NCBI GenBank assembly: GCA_947466075.1
Contig: CANIBP010000063.1
Location: forward strand, 1 to 35,144
Direction: 5' to 3'
Length of the DNA: 35,144 bases
From: Verrucomicrobiaceae bacterium
GTDB lineage: Bacteria; Verrucomicrobiota; Verrucomicrobiia; Verrucomicrobiales; Verrucomicrobiaceae
Part shown: piece after piece, positions 16,650 to 24,992 of the stretch
Numbering within the stretch: the stretch's first letter is position 1
Layout: each line of letters begins with the position of its first letter
The notes under the pieces: model-generated
What the model saw: the letters and a program-made list of their open reading frames with translations, nothing else
What the model was told of the DNA's origin: nothing
The model's database searches: none
Position numbers and translations under genes: made by a program

Positions 16650-17630
16650 TCATGGAGCGCCTGACGCTAAAAGCAACGGTTCCAGCAACTCCTTCGCGAT
16701 TCCCTGACAGGACAGCCGACGCATCAGTTCCCGGCGCTGTTGCCGAGCATGCACCGCCGCATACCTGCGCACTTTCATAGCAATCTGCTCGGCAGGCGCA
16801 TCCAATTCAAAAAACGTCGCACCCAACGCTACCTCACGATGCGGTGGGATGTCCGAGCAGATCACCGGCACGCCATGCAGCGCCGCTTCGATCAGGGGCA
16901 GGCCGTAGCCTTCCTGCCTGCTCGGGAAAAACAGCACGTCAGCCATCTGGTAGAGGCTACGCACATCGTCATCGCTCAGCGGGTTCGATTCGCCAAGAAA
17001 CAGGACACGATCCCGCACACCGAGCGATTCCGCCAAGGTGACGAGTTCATCGTAATAAAGCCGTCCATCTCCCTGATGCGGATCAGGGGCCGCTGTGACG
17101 ATGTAAAGAGCCTCCGGCAGCTCCGCGAGCACGCGCAGGCCGAGCTCGATGTTTTTGCGCCGCACGAAGCGTGTGGGATGGAGCAACACGAGCCCGGCTT
17201 TTTCAAGCTGGAGTGCTGAAATACGCTCCGTCAGGCCCAAAACGGCCGCTGCATCAATGCCATTGGGGATGACGTGGATGGGCGCAGAGGTGTATTTCGC
17301 GTATTCGGCTTTCCGGTGTTCTGAAACGGCGATGTGGACGGCCTGCGGCACTTCTTCAGCCCAGCGCACATCGTGGATCCAGTTGATCCAGCGAATGTCA
17401 GTGCGTGTTCGAGCGAGTTCTAAAAGTTCACGAGTCCAATCGAGGTCGAAAGGCATGGTGAAGACGTTATGGACGATAACGGCGTCCCAGTTCTCCTCAC
17501 TCCATTCGTTTCGCGTCAGAATCTCGACCTCATGGCCACAAACGCGCAAAGCAGCCTTTTGTTCGCCAATCACACGCTCCACGCCACCGATGGTCGGTGG
17601 CTTGGAGTAGTGCAGGATCGCGATGCGCAT
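16650..17630 (-). CDS. GT4-family glycosyltransferase
   Basis: The 326-aa protein has the two-domain GT-B layout. The N-terminal domain begins MRIAILHYSKPPTIGGVERV with the usual glycine-rich loop, and the C-terminal domain carries FPSRQEGYGLPLIEAALHG with the E-x7-E retaining signature (E240, E248). HPTRFVRRKNIELGL marks the linker region. Such enzymes use nucleotide sugars to extend polysaccharides or glycolipids. It lies between leuS (12-base gap) and glgB (8-base gap), so a role in glycogen or cell-surface glycan is possible. The length is slightly short for the family, but both domains are present. Confidence 0.88.
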   Translation of the reverse strand: MRIAILHYSKPPTIGGVERVIGEQKAALRVCGHEVEILTRNEWSEENWDAVIVHNVFTMPFDLDWTRELLELARTRTDIRWINWIHDVRWAEEVPQAVHIAVSEHRKAEYAKYTSAPIHVIPNGIDAAAVLGLTERISALQLEKAGLVLLHPTRFVRRKNIELGLRVLAELPEALYIVTAAPDPHQGDGRLYYDELVTLAESLGVRDRVLFLGESNPLSDDDVRSLYQMADVLFFPSRQEGYGLPLIEAALHGVPVICSDIPPHREVALGATFFELDAPAEQIAMKVRRYAAVHARQQRRELMRRLSCQGIAKELLEPLLLASGAP

Positions 17631-17642
17631 GGCATGGAATCG

Positions 17643-20273
17643 TTATACCACGATGTTCACCAACTTGCCCGGCACGACGATGATCTTCTTCGGCGGCTTG
17701 CCTTCCATGAATTCCTGCACCCGGGCACTCGCGAGAGCGATGGCTTCGATCTCCTCCTTCGTGGCCTGAATCGGCACACGGGCCTTATCGCGGAGCTTGC
17801 CGTTGACCTGGAACACGACTTCGACTTCGTCTTCAATGAGCGCGGCGGGATCGTAGGTCGGCCAGGTGGCGTCGCTGAGCAGGCCGTTCACGGCGAGGTT
17901 CGGGAACTTGCTGGCAATGCGCGCGTTCAGCTCGTCTGCAAGATGCGGGGCGAAGGGGCTGAGCACTTTCAGGAAGATGACTATGGCAGAGGCGGGTTTC
18001 ACTTCAGCGCCGGTGAAGGCGTTGGTGCAGACCATCATCTGGCTGATGGCGGTGTTGAAGCTGAGCTTCTCGATGTCTTCACCAGCCTTCTTGATCGTCT
18101 CATGCAGTGCTTTGGTGAGCTGTTTGTTCGCGGGCACGTCTTGCAGCGCCTTGGACATGCTCCACACGCCTTCGTCATCGACTTCCATGACCAGACGCCA
18201 GACGCGGGCGAGGAAGCGATACACGCCTTCGACGCCCTTCATGCTCCACGGCTTCACCTGTTCCAGCGGGCCCATGAACATCTCATACAGGCGCAGCGCA
18301 TCGGCTCCATACTCGGCCACGACATCGTCGGGGTTCACCACGTTGCCGCGTGACTTCGACATCTTCTGGCCGTCCTCGCCCATGATCAGGCCTTGGTTCA
18401 CCAAGCGCTGGAACGGCTCGGGCGTGCTGACGTAGCCGAGGTCAAAGAGAACCTTGTGCCAGAAGCGGGCATACAGCAGATGCAGCACGGCATGCTCGGT
18501 GCCGCCGACATACAAATCGACACCGCCGGGCTTGCCGCCGCCCATCCAGTATTTCTCCGCCGCCTCGCCGACAAAACATTCCGTATTCTTCGCGTCGCAG
18601 TAACGCAGGTAATACCAGCACGAACCCGCCCACTGCGGCATCGTGTTGAGTTCACGCGTGGCCGTGGCCGAGTAGCGCACCCAATCGGTGGCCTTTGACA
18701 GCGGCGGCTCGGGCGTGCCGGTCGGTTTGAAGTCTTCCAACGTCGGCGGCAGAAGTGGCAGCTCACTTTCAGGGATGCAGCGATGCTTGCCATCTTCCCA
18801 CACCAGCGGGAACGGTTCGCCCCAGTAACGCTGACGGCTGAAGAGCCAGTCGCGCAGCTTGAAGTTCACCGTGCCTTTGCCAAGGCCTTTTTCTTCGAGC
18901 CAGGATGCTATCTTCTTCTTTGCTTCCGGTGTTGGCAATCCATCAAGGAAGCCGGAGTTCACGGCGATGCCGTTGTCGGTGAATCCTTGCCAGTCTTTGC
19001 CTTCTGGCGGCTGCACGACCTGCTTGATCGGTAGTTCAAACTTCTTTGCGAACTCAAAATCACGCTCGTCATGCGCAGGCACGGCCATGATGGCACCGGT
19101 GCCGTAGCCTTGGAGCACATAGTCAGCGATCCAGATGGGAATTCGTTCGTTATTGACCGGATTGATGGCGTATGCGCCAATAAAGACACCGGTTTTGTCC
19201 TTAGCGAGTTCGGCACGTTCCAGATCGCTCTTACGAGCGGTTTTGGCTCGATATTCTTCGACAGCAGCCATCTGTTCCTCAGTGACGAGTTCATCAACAA
19301 GTCGGTGCTCAGGCGCGAGCACCATATAAGTCGCTCCAAACAGCGTATCGGGCCTTGTGGTAAAGACTTTAATCACAAGACGAGACACATCGCTACTCTG
19401 CAAGGGTGTTGTGCCAAGAGGCTGCCAAGAGGCTGATGCTACGACTGTTTTATCTGTGAGGAAAACAACCTCCGCACCTTCGCTGCGGCCAATCCAGTTG
19501 CGTTGCAGCATGCGGATGCCTTCCGGCCAGTCGAGACCGTCGAGTTCGTCGATCAAACGTTGCGCAAAAGCGGTGATGCGCAGCATCCACTGCTTCATTG
19601 CTCGACGCTCTACGGGGAAACCGCCGACTTCACTCTTGCCATCCACGACTTCTTCATTGGCGAGCACGGTTCCGAGTTCCGGGCACCAGTTCACCGGCGC
19701 AGAGGAAACGTAAGCCAGACGGCGATGGTCGATCTCCTCGCGGCTGAGGCCCTGCGCTTCGAGTTCAGCAATGGGACGGGCTTTGCCTTCGACGTTCACA
19801 TAGGAGTTGTACAGCTTCAGGAAGATCCACTGCGTCCATTTGAAGTAGCCTGGGTCGGTGGTGTTCACTTCGCGATCCCAGTCGTAGGCAAAGCCGAGGC
19901 GCTTCAACTGGCCGCGGAAGCCTTCGATGTTCTTTTCCGTCGTCGCACGCGGATGCTGTCCGGTTTTGATGGCGTATTGCTCCGCAGGCAGGCCAAAGGC
20001 GTCCCAGCCCATCGGGTGCAGCACGTTGAAGCCGGACATCTTCTTGAAGCGGCCGATGATGTCTGTGGCGGTGTAGCCTTCAGGATGACCGACGTGCAAA
20101 CCCGCGCCGCTGGGATACGGGAACATATCGAGCACGAAGTACTTCGGCTTCGAGGCATCGAAGTCGGCATCACCGGGGTTCGGCGTGCGGAAGGCCTTCT
20201 TGGCCTCCCACAAATCCTGCCACTTCGGTTCAAACTCGGAAAAAGGAAATGCTTTGCGCTGCTCGCTGCTCAT
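17643..20273 (-). CDS. leuS: Leucyl-tRNA synthetase
   Basis: Using the ATG at 20271-20273, the protein is 876 aa and begins MSSEQRKAFPFSEFEPKWQD, matching the usual LeuRS N-terminus. A 31-residue in-frame extension upstream would overlap the previous gene's end and was rejected. The class I signatures are HVGH (60-63) and KMSKS (637-641). The editing domain carries the threonine-rich FTTRPDTLFGATYM, and the zinc/CP region follows. It charges tRNA-Leu with leucine in the cytoplasm. No T-box or other leader is visible in the 59-base gap before it, so transcription probably comes from upstream genes. Confidence 0.97.
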   Translation of the reverse strand: MSSEQRKAFPFSEFEPKWQDLWEAKKAFRTPNPGDADFDASKPKYFVLDMFPYPSGAGLHVGHPEGYTATDIIGRFKKMSGFNVLHPMGWDAFGLPAEQYAIKTGQHPRATTEKNIEGFRGQLKRLGFAYDWDREVNTTDPGYFKWTQWIFLKLYNSYVNVEGKARPIAELEAQGLSREEIDHRRLAYVSSAPVNWCPELGTVLANEEVVDGKSEVGGFPVERRAMKQWMLRITAFAQRLIDELDGLDWPEGIRMLQRNWIGRSEGAEVVFLTDKTVVASASWQPLGTTPLQSSDVSRLVIKVFTTRPDTLFGATYMVLAPEHRLVDELVTEEQMAAVEEYRAKTARKSDLERAELAKDKTGVFIGAYAINPVNNERIPIWIADYVLQGYGTGAIMAVPAHDERDFEFAKKFELPIKQVVQPPEGKDWQGFTDNGIAVNSGFLDGLPTPEAKKKIASWLEEKGLGKGTVNFKLRDWLFSRQRYWGEPFPLVWEDGKHRCIPESELPLLPPTLEDFKPTGTPEPPLSKATDWVRYSATATRELNTMPQWAGSCWYYLRYCDAKNTECFVGEAAEKYWMGGGKPGGVDLYVGGTEHAVLHLLYARFWHKVLFDLGYVSTPEPFQRLVNQGLIMGEDGQKMSKSRGNVVNPDDVVAEYGADALRLYEMFMGPLEQVKPWSMKGVEGVYRFLARVWRLVMEVDDEGVWSMSKALQDVPANKQLTKALHETIKKAGEDIEKLSFNTAISQMMVCTNAFTGAEVKPASAIVIFLKVLSPFAPHLADELNARIASKFPNLAVNGLLSDATWPTYDPAALIEDEVEVVFQVNGKLRDKARVPIQATKEEIEAIALASARVQEFMEGKPPKKIIVVPGKLVNIVV

Positions 20274-20332
20274 AGGGGGCGCGAACAAGGCGAGATGACG
20301 CAGAAGCGCAACTGCGGAGCTTGTCCGACGCC

Positions 20333-23300
20333 CTAAGTGAGCGCCTTCACGGCCTCGGCCAACCACTCGGCATCCGGCAATGCGAAAGGGCGGAAGGTCT
20401 CCAGGCGTGACTCATGCTCGCTGTAAAACAGTGCTCGGTGCAGGCCGAGCATGCTGGCTTTGGGCGAGTCGATCAGGCTGGCGCTGTCGTTGGCGCTCAT
20501 CTGGAACAGGACACGCATGCCCAGTTCACTGACGGCTTTGCGGCTGAGGCAACGGTTGACGTTGTTGAGCGTATCGAGGCTGGTGATGAGGTGAATGCCA
20601 AGCGAAGGTCCTTCAGCGATGATCTCGTTGATCTGATTGCCGGGTTTGGGCGTATCATCGCCACCAAAGGAAAAATCCTCTTCGTGGCGCAGTTTGCGGA
20701 ACTTTTGCAGGCCGTGAACCAACAGGAAGATCGGCGGATCACCCGCGCTGCCCTCATCACTGCGACGTTTCATCTCCGCATGGATTTCGGCGATGAATTC
20801 AGGCGCTTCGTGCCCTTGGCTGATTTTGGCACGACCTGTGGCGATGCCTTCGAGGAAATCGCAGTCCGGCGTACCTGCAAGAGCACTGTGAACGAGATAA
20901 AACTGCGGTGCCCGCTCACGCGGATGCTGCGCGGCAAGCGCGAGCATGCCCAACCCCATGATCGCAGCGATGGCTTCATCGTTCTGGCCGACGAGTAGCA
21001 AATGACGACCGCTCTGACGTGGAAACAGCGCCTCGGTGGGGCCTTTGATGGCGTTTGGCATTCCAAGCCAACATTTGGGATCAGGCGGAGCTTTGAGCGG
21101 CGGATTCGCCAAAGCGACGGCGAGCAAGGTGTTGTCGCGCACATCCGCAGGCATGTTGCCTTCAAAGACAATCGGACGTTTGGCTGCAAAACCACGCTGC
21201 TGAGAGAGCTGCGTGACCTTAACCAAGTTCGCATCACGTTCTTCATCGGTGAGCCAGACGACTTGGAAGGGGCTGTTTCCTTCCACCGCACCGGCAGCAT
21301 CGTTGTAAATGCCTTCACCGGGGCGCGAGAGCAGTCGCGGTGCAGTGTTGGCATCATCCATGATGAGCGCGGCATCGGCTTCGTTGCATTGCAACGCAAT
21401 GCGGATGACCATCTGGCCGAGCGTGGTGCGAGCGAGCGTGTAAGCACCGCCGAGCGTCTGCGAACCAAGGAAGACGTGAATGCCAAACGCACGGCCCTGC
21501 CGCACGATGCGATCCAGTAAAAGAGCAGCGCCTTGGGCGACGGCATCATCTTCCACAAAGAACTCCTGGAACTCGTCGATGATGAGCATACTGCGTGGCA
21601 TCGGCTCCGTGCCACCGGCACGTTTATAGCCGGCCACATCCTGAGCGCCGATCTTTCGATACATCTCGCCACGGCGTTTCAGTTCTTCGTCGATGCGTTG
21701 CAGAACGCTCAATGCGAACTCACGATCACTCTCAATCGCAATAACCTTGGCGTGAGGCAATTTGGCGTCGGCGTAGCATTTGAACTCGACGCCTTTTTTG
21801 AAGTCAATGAGGTAAAATTCGACCTCATCCGGGCTGCACGTCAGCGCGAGATTGGTGATGATGATGTGCAGCAAAGTCGATTTACCGGAACCAGTCTTGC
21901 CTGCCAGCAACGCATGCTGCTTCGTGCCTTTACCGATGGCGAGGTATTGCAGTTTGGTGGCCCCCGTGCGGCCAATGGCGATGCGCAACTCGTTAGTCGT
22001 GCTTTCCGACCACATCTCCTTCGGCGTGACGACACTGAACGGCACCTGCACGCGATTCGAATCAATGCTGGCCTGTCCGATCTGATGTGCGAGATCGGCT
22101 GCAATGGCGTCCGGCGGCGCGGTCTCAAGTGCGAGGCTGGTAACGCCGCCAAAGCTGACGATCCCCTTTTCCCGCACGATGCGCACGCAGTTCTTGCGCA
22201 AATCCTCGGCTCCGAGGCCTTCTGGCAGCGGCTGACGGCGATCCCAATGAATGAGCACGAACACTCCGCAGCGCGCACCACTCATCACGATACTCTTGAG
22301 CCGGGCCATGGCCGATTCACTGAACGCAGCGGGCAGTCCTGCAATGACAAGGAAATGATATTTCTCTGCCACGCTGCCAGCCTGCTCGTTGTACTCGGTG
22401 ATCGTCGCATATTCGTTGCGCAGATACATCTGAATCACTTTCTCGACGTGCTCATTGAGTTCGGCGAGACGCTCCTCGATATGATCACGCTGTGTCCAGA
22501 TGCGGCGATTGATCAGCGCTGGCTCGTAGTCAGCCAGATGCATCAAACCGGCGAAATTCTGACCGAGACCCACGGCATCAATGATCGTGAAATGGACCTT
22601 CCCTGCCGGTGCTTTGGAGAACAATTTGAAAATGACGCCATTCATCACCTCAGCGACCCATTTACCGCCGTCGTCATCGGTTTCGATCAATAGCGATCCT
22701 TCCAATGGAAACGACAACGTCAGCGGCAGCGAAATACGTTCGTGTCCGGCAAGAGTCAGCGGCGTCTCTTTCACAAAGAAAGCAGCAGGAGCACTGAAAT
22801 CGAGATTGAGCTGCCCAAAGCGGCAGGCGGGTGGGAACAGCGCTTGTGGCTGATAATGGGTGCTCCAATCCTCAAACTTGGCAACCGGATCACGATTGAT
22901 CTCATCCACAGCAGCCAACAGAGGTGGCATTTTTTGATTCCATTCAGCTGAGAGTCTGCTCCAACGTTGTTCGGCAGCGTTGTGCATAGCGTTTAACTCA
23001 GCCGCATGTCGCGCGGTAAGTTGCTGACGCAATTGAGCAGTGGGCCCGCGCACCTCCGCGAGTGCAGCGGCTTTTTGCATTTCGAAACGTTGCAAATTTC
23101 TAGCGAGCAGGCGTTCGTTGCGTGCCAAGCAGCCCGGAATTTGTGTAGCGAGGCGTTTGAGCATCGCTTCGCGATATTTTTCACCAACTTCTTCGGCGCG
23201 GTTCCAGTCGGCAGTGACTTGCACATCCACAATCTCAAACTCCGCCTGAATCTGCGCCGCTGCCGTCGTGCTGGCTGCATTCAATTCTTCAAGACAGGTT

Positions 23301-23977
23301 TCGTAATCCAACACGGCCTGACTGAGCTGCGGCAAATTCACGCTCGGTTTGGAAAACATTTTGAGCAAGCCTGAGCTTTTACCGGAAGCGAGTTGCTCTT
23401 CCAAGTTCTGCGCCTGCGCTTCGAGCGCTTCGACTTGGGCAGGAATATCTGCCAGTGTGAGACTGGTGTTCGGCTCTGGGGCAGCTTTGCGACCCAGACG
23501 CTCGCCAGAGGCTTTCAATACGGCCAGCAGGCGATCCTTGGCAGCGGTGAGACGTTCGAGCAGCACACCGGCTTCTCGTTCGGTCTGTTGAAGTCCGCGT
23601 TTACGGATCGAATCTGCATGCATGCGGCGCATCTGCTGCTTGCCGAGCCAGCGCTCACGCTCTTTTTGGATCATCGCCGGCAGGTCACGCTTGATGCGGT
23701 CTTCGTAGCGTTTGAAGGCGGTGGTACGCGCCGCATGACGCGCGTGGATGGATTGCGCGTATTCATCCCACTGCACAGCCGTCTCGCCTAAAGCGGTGCC
23801 ATGCTCGGCGTCGAAGGCTTCGAGCTGTTGGAGGTGATTTTGCTCGGCGGTATAGCGGCGGGAGCGAATTTCGCGCGCAAATTGCTCACTGCGCTGCGCG
23901 AAGTCAGTGATGGTGTCACGCAACGTGTTATGCAGAGCAAGCAGGCGCGATGCGCGTAGGTCTGGGGTGCTATTCAC
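20333..23977 (-). CDS. FtsK/EccC-like multi-domain ATPase of WXG cassette
   Basis: The protein is 1214 aa. Residues about 15-385 are a long charged coiled coil with no transmembrane stretch or FHA domain. Three RecA-like units seem to follow. Unit 1 (about 400-640) has only a P-loop relic (DDGGK439) and a Walker-B-like strand without acid (HFLVIAGLP). Unit 2 is canonical, with GKTGSGKST at 693-701 and LIIDE ending in D801-E802, plus a conserved GSQTLGGAYTL arm. Unit 3 has LLLVGQNDEA at about 997, lacking the Lys, and LLVHGLQKF in place of Walker B. This layout resembles EccC/EssC of type VII secretion, but the membrane anchor is absent. It overlaps the 63-aa gene by eight bases. It ends in TAG. 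A cytosolic DNA or protein translocase is an alternative. Confidence 0.82.
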   Translation of the reverse strand: MNSTPDLRASRLLALHNTLRDTITDFAQRSEQFAREIRSRRYTAEQNHLQQLEAFDAEHGTALGETAVQWDEYAQSIHARHAARTTAFKRYEDRIKRDLPAMIQKERERWLGKQQMRRMHADSIRKRGLQQTEREAGVLLERLTAAKDRLLAVLKASGERLGRKAAPEPNTSLTLADIPAQVEALEAQAQNLEEQLASGKSSGLLKMFSKPSVNLPQLSQAVLDYETCLEELNAASTTAAAQIQAEFEIVDVQVTADWNRAEEVGEKYREAMLKRLATQIPGCLARNERLLARNLQRFEMQKAAALAEVRGPTAQLRQQLTARHAAELNAMHNAAEQRWSRLSAEWNQKMPPLLAAVDEINRDPVAKFEDWSTHYQPQALFPPACRFGQLNLDFSAPAAFFVKETPLTLAGHERISLPLTLSFPLEGSLLIETDDDGGKWVAEVMNGVIFKLFSKAPAGKVHFTIIDAVGLGQNFAGLMHLADYEPALINRRIWTQRDHIEERLAELNEHVEKVIQMYLRNEYATITEYNEQAGSVAEKYHFLVIAGLPAAFSESAMARLKSIVMSGARCGVFVLIHWDRRQPLPEGLGAEDLRKNCVRIVREKGIVSFGGVTSLALETAPPDAIAADLAHQIGQASIDSNRVQVPFSVVTPKEMWSESTTNELRIAIGRTGATKLQYLAIGKGTKQHALLAGKTGSGKSTLLHIIITNLALTCSPDEVEFYLIDFKKGVEFKCYADAKLPHAKVIAIESDREFALSVLQRIDEELKRRGEMYRKIGAQDVAGYKRAGGTEPMPRSMLIIDEFQEFFVEDDAVAQGAALLLDRIVRQGRAFGIHVFLGSQTLGGAYTLARTTLGQMVIRIALQCNEADAALIMDDANTAPRLLSRPGEGIYNDAAGAVEGNSPFQVVWLTDEERDANLVKVTQLSQQRGFAAKRPIVFEGNMPADVRDNTLLAVALANPPLKAPPDPKCWLGMPNAIKGPTEALFPRQSGRHLLLVGQNDEAIAAIMGLGMLALAAQHPRERAPQFYLVHSALAGTPDCDFLEGIATGRAKISQGHEAPEFIAEIHAEMKRRSDEGSAGDPPIFLLVHGLQKFRKLRHEEDFSFGGDDTPKPGNQINEIIAEGPSLGIHLITSLDTLNNVNRCLSRKAVSELGMRVLFQMSANDSASLIDSPKASMLGLHRALFYSEHESRLETFRPFALPDAEWLAEAVKALT

Positions 23978-24161
23978 AGTCTTTGCGGATCTTTCGGAGA
24001 ATGTTTTCGAGTTCGTTCATCACCGCGCCGGTTTTGCTGACGAGGCCAGGCAGCGGCTCCAGGTAGAGTTTTTCAAACTCCAGCGCCTTGGCATCACGCC
24101 AGTGCACTTTGGTGGCATGCCAATGCTCGGAGAGTTCGCGGGCGTTTTGGATTAAGTTCAC
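23970..24161 (-). CDS. Short WXG-like helical protein
   Basis: The 63 residues include HWRDAKALEFEKLY, whose W21, D23, A24, F29 and Y33 fall at the same spacing as W43, D45, A46, F51 and F55 of the 90-aa protein two genes upstream. This suggests a diverged WXG-type hairpin whose first helix is shortened. Hydrophobic positions in the second helix (LVSKTGAVMNELENILRKI) fit a helical pair. The gene overlaps the ATPase start by eight bases and follows the coiled-coil gene by nine. It may pair with the 90-aa protein or dock onto the ATPase. No database family is recognised. Confidence 0.75.
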   Translation of the reverse strand: MNLIQNARELSEHWHATKVHWRDAKALEFEKLYLEPLPGLVSKTGAVMNELENILRKIRKDCE

Positions 24162-24170
24162 GTTTGAATT

Positions 24171-24668
24171 TCAGGTTTCAGGTGATGCCGTAGGCATGGC
24201 TGTTTCGTTGTAGGCATCGAGGATTTTCTGGATTTCCACGAGATGGGCCACCGCTTTGGCGAGATCCGTGTCGATGAAATCACGCAAGCTGTCGAGCTTG
24301 CGCGCCATAGGATCGACATTGCGGTCAAAATCACGTGCCCATGTCTTGGTGCGCTCCAGTTTGGCCTGTGCCTCCTCCAGTGCGGCGCGCGCCTTCCGCA
24401 CCGCCATCTGCTGTGCGGCGGGTGTCTCCACGAAATCTGACATGCGGGCACTCATCAGCTCCGCATTGGCTTGGTCGAGCCGCTTCTGCCGTGCCTTGAG
24501 CTGCGAGGACCAAAACGATGGCTGCTCGGTTTGTAGCCAGCCGCGTGTCTTTTTGACCGCATCTTGTGCCATATCCAATGACTGACGCGTCTTGCTGATG
24601 AACACGATCAGCGCGGAGCGGAAAGCCTCGATGGCGTCGAGATTAGAGATGCGTGCTTGGTCGGCCAT
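24171..24668 (-). CDS. Coiled-coil protein of WXG/FtsK cassette
   Basis: This 165-aa protein is helical throughout. It starts SNLDAIEAFRSALIVFISKT, then carries an aromatic hinge (RGWLQTEQPSFWSSQLKAR), a long Ala/Glu/Lys-rich coiled coil (about 60-115), and a second amphipathic stretch (LRDFIDTDLAKAVAHLVEI) before a flexible Thr/Ser/Pro tail. There is no signal peptide or membrane segment. I recall similar hypothetical proteins in PVC genomes but no characterised member. It begins three bases after the WXG100-like gene and ends nine before the short WXG-like gene, so it is almost certainly co-expressed. It may be a substrate, chaperone or structural rod of the complex. Confidence 0.8.
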   Translation of the reverse strand: MADQARISNLDAIEAFRSALIVFISKTRQSLDMAQDAVKKTRGWLQTEQPSFWSSQLKARQKRLDQANAELMSARMSDFVETPAAQQMAVRKARAALEEAQAKLERTKTWARDFDRNVDPMARKLDSLRDFIDTDLAKAVAHLVEIQKILDAYNETAMPTASPET

Positions 24669-24671
24669 GGC

Positions 24672-24944
24672 TTAGCGCTGGCTCAGGTATTCCTCAATGC
24701 GCTGCGCCTTGCGCAGCAGGAAGGGAGTGTGCTGCTCAGACATCTCCATGAAGCGCTTGATGGCCTTCATCGTCGTGGTGAACTCCCCGGCGAATTTTTC
24801 ATGCTCCGCGTCCTGCCAGGTCTCACCCAATGCCGCGAAACGCGACTGCAATGACGCCGAGCGCTGCTGCATTTCGGTATTGAAACGTTTCAGTTCCGCC
24901 GCAAAGCGCCGGACTTCCTCGGGATTCATGATTGCCTGAGCCAT
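24672..24944 (-). CDS. WXG100 (ESAT-6-like) family protein
   Basis: The protein has 90 aa, the usual size for WXG100 proteins, with two amphipathic helices and a turn carrying GETW43-Q-D45, the WXG position with Asp in place of Gly. F51 and F55 follow in the second helix (KFAGEFTTTMKAIKRF). W43 falls at the same residue number as in ESAT-6. The C-terminus is RIEEYLSQR: there is a Tyr, but the Y-x3-D/E export signal is not formed. Such proteins dimerise and are exported by, or bridge to, EccC/EssC ATPases. The first gene of the cassette, it starts 48 bases after the DUF1553 gene's stop. Mets at 1 and 6 are both possible starts. Confidence 0.82.
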   Translation of the reverse strand: MAQAIMNPEEVRRFAAELKRFNTEMQQRSASLQSRFAALGETWQDAEHEKFAGEFTTTMKAIKRFMEMSEQHTPFLLRKAQRIEEYLSQR

Positions 24945-24992
24945 GCTAGAACCTAGCCTGTTTTCCTCTCGCAGATCAAGAACGAAGCCAAT

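Noticed and set aside
20274..20366. 31-residue extension of leucyl-tRNA synthetase
   Set aside because: It would overlap the ATPase stop and does not resemble the family; the ATG at 20273 starts a typical LeuRS sequence.
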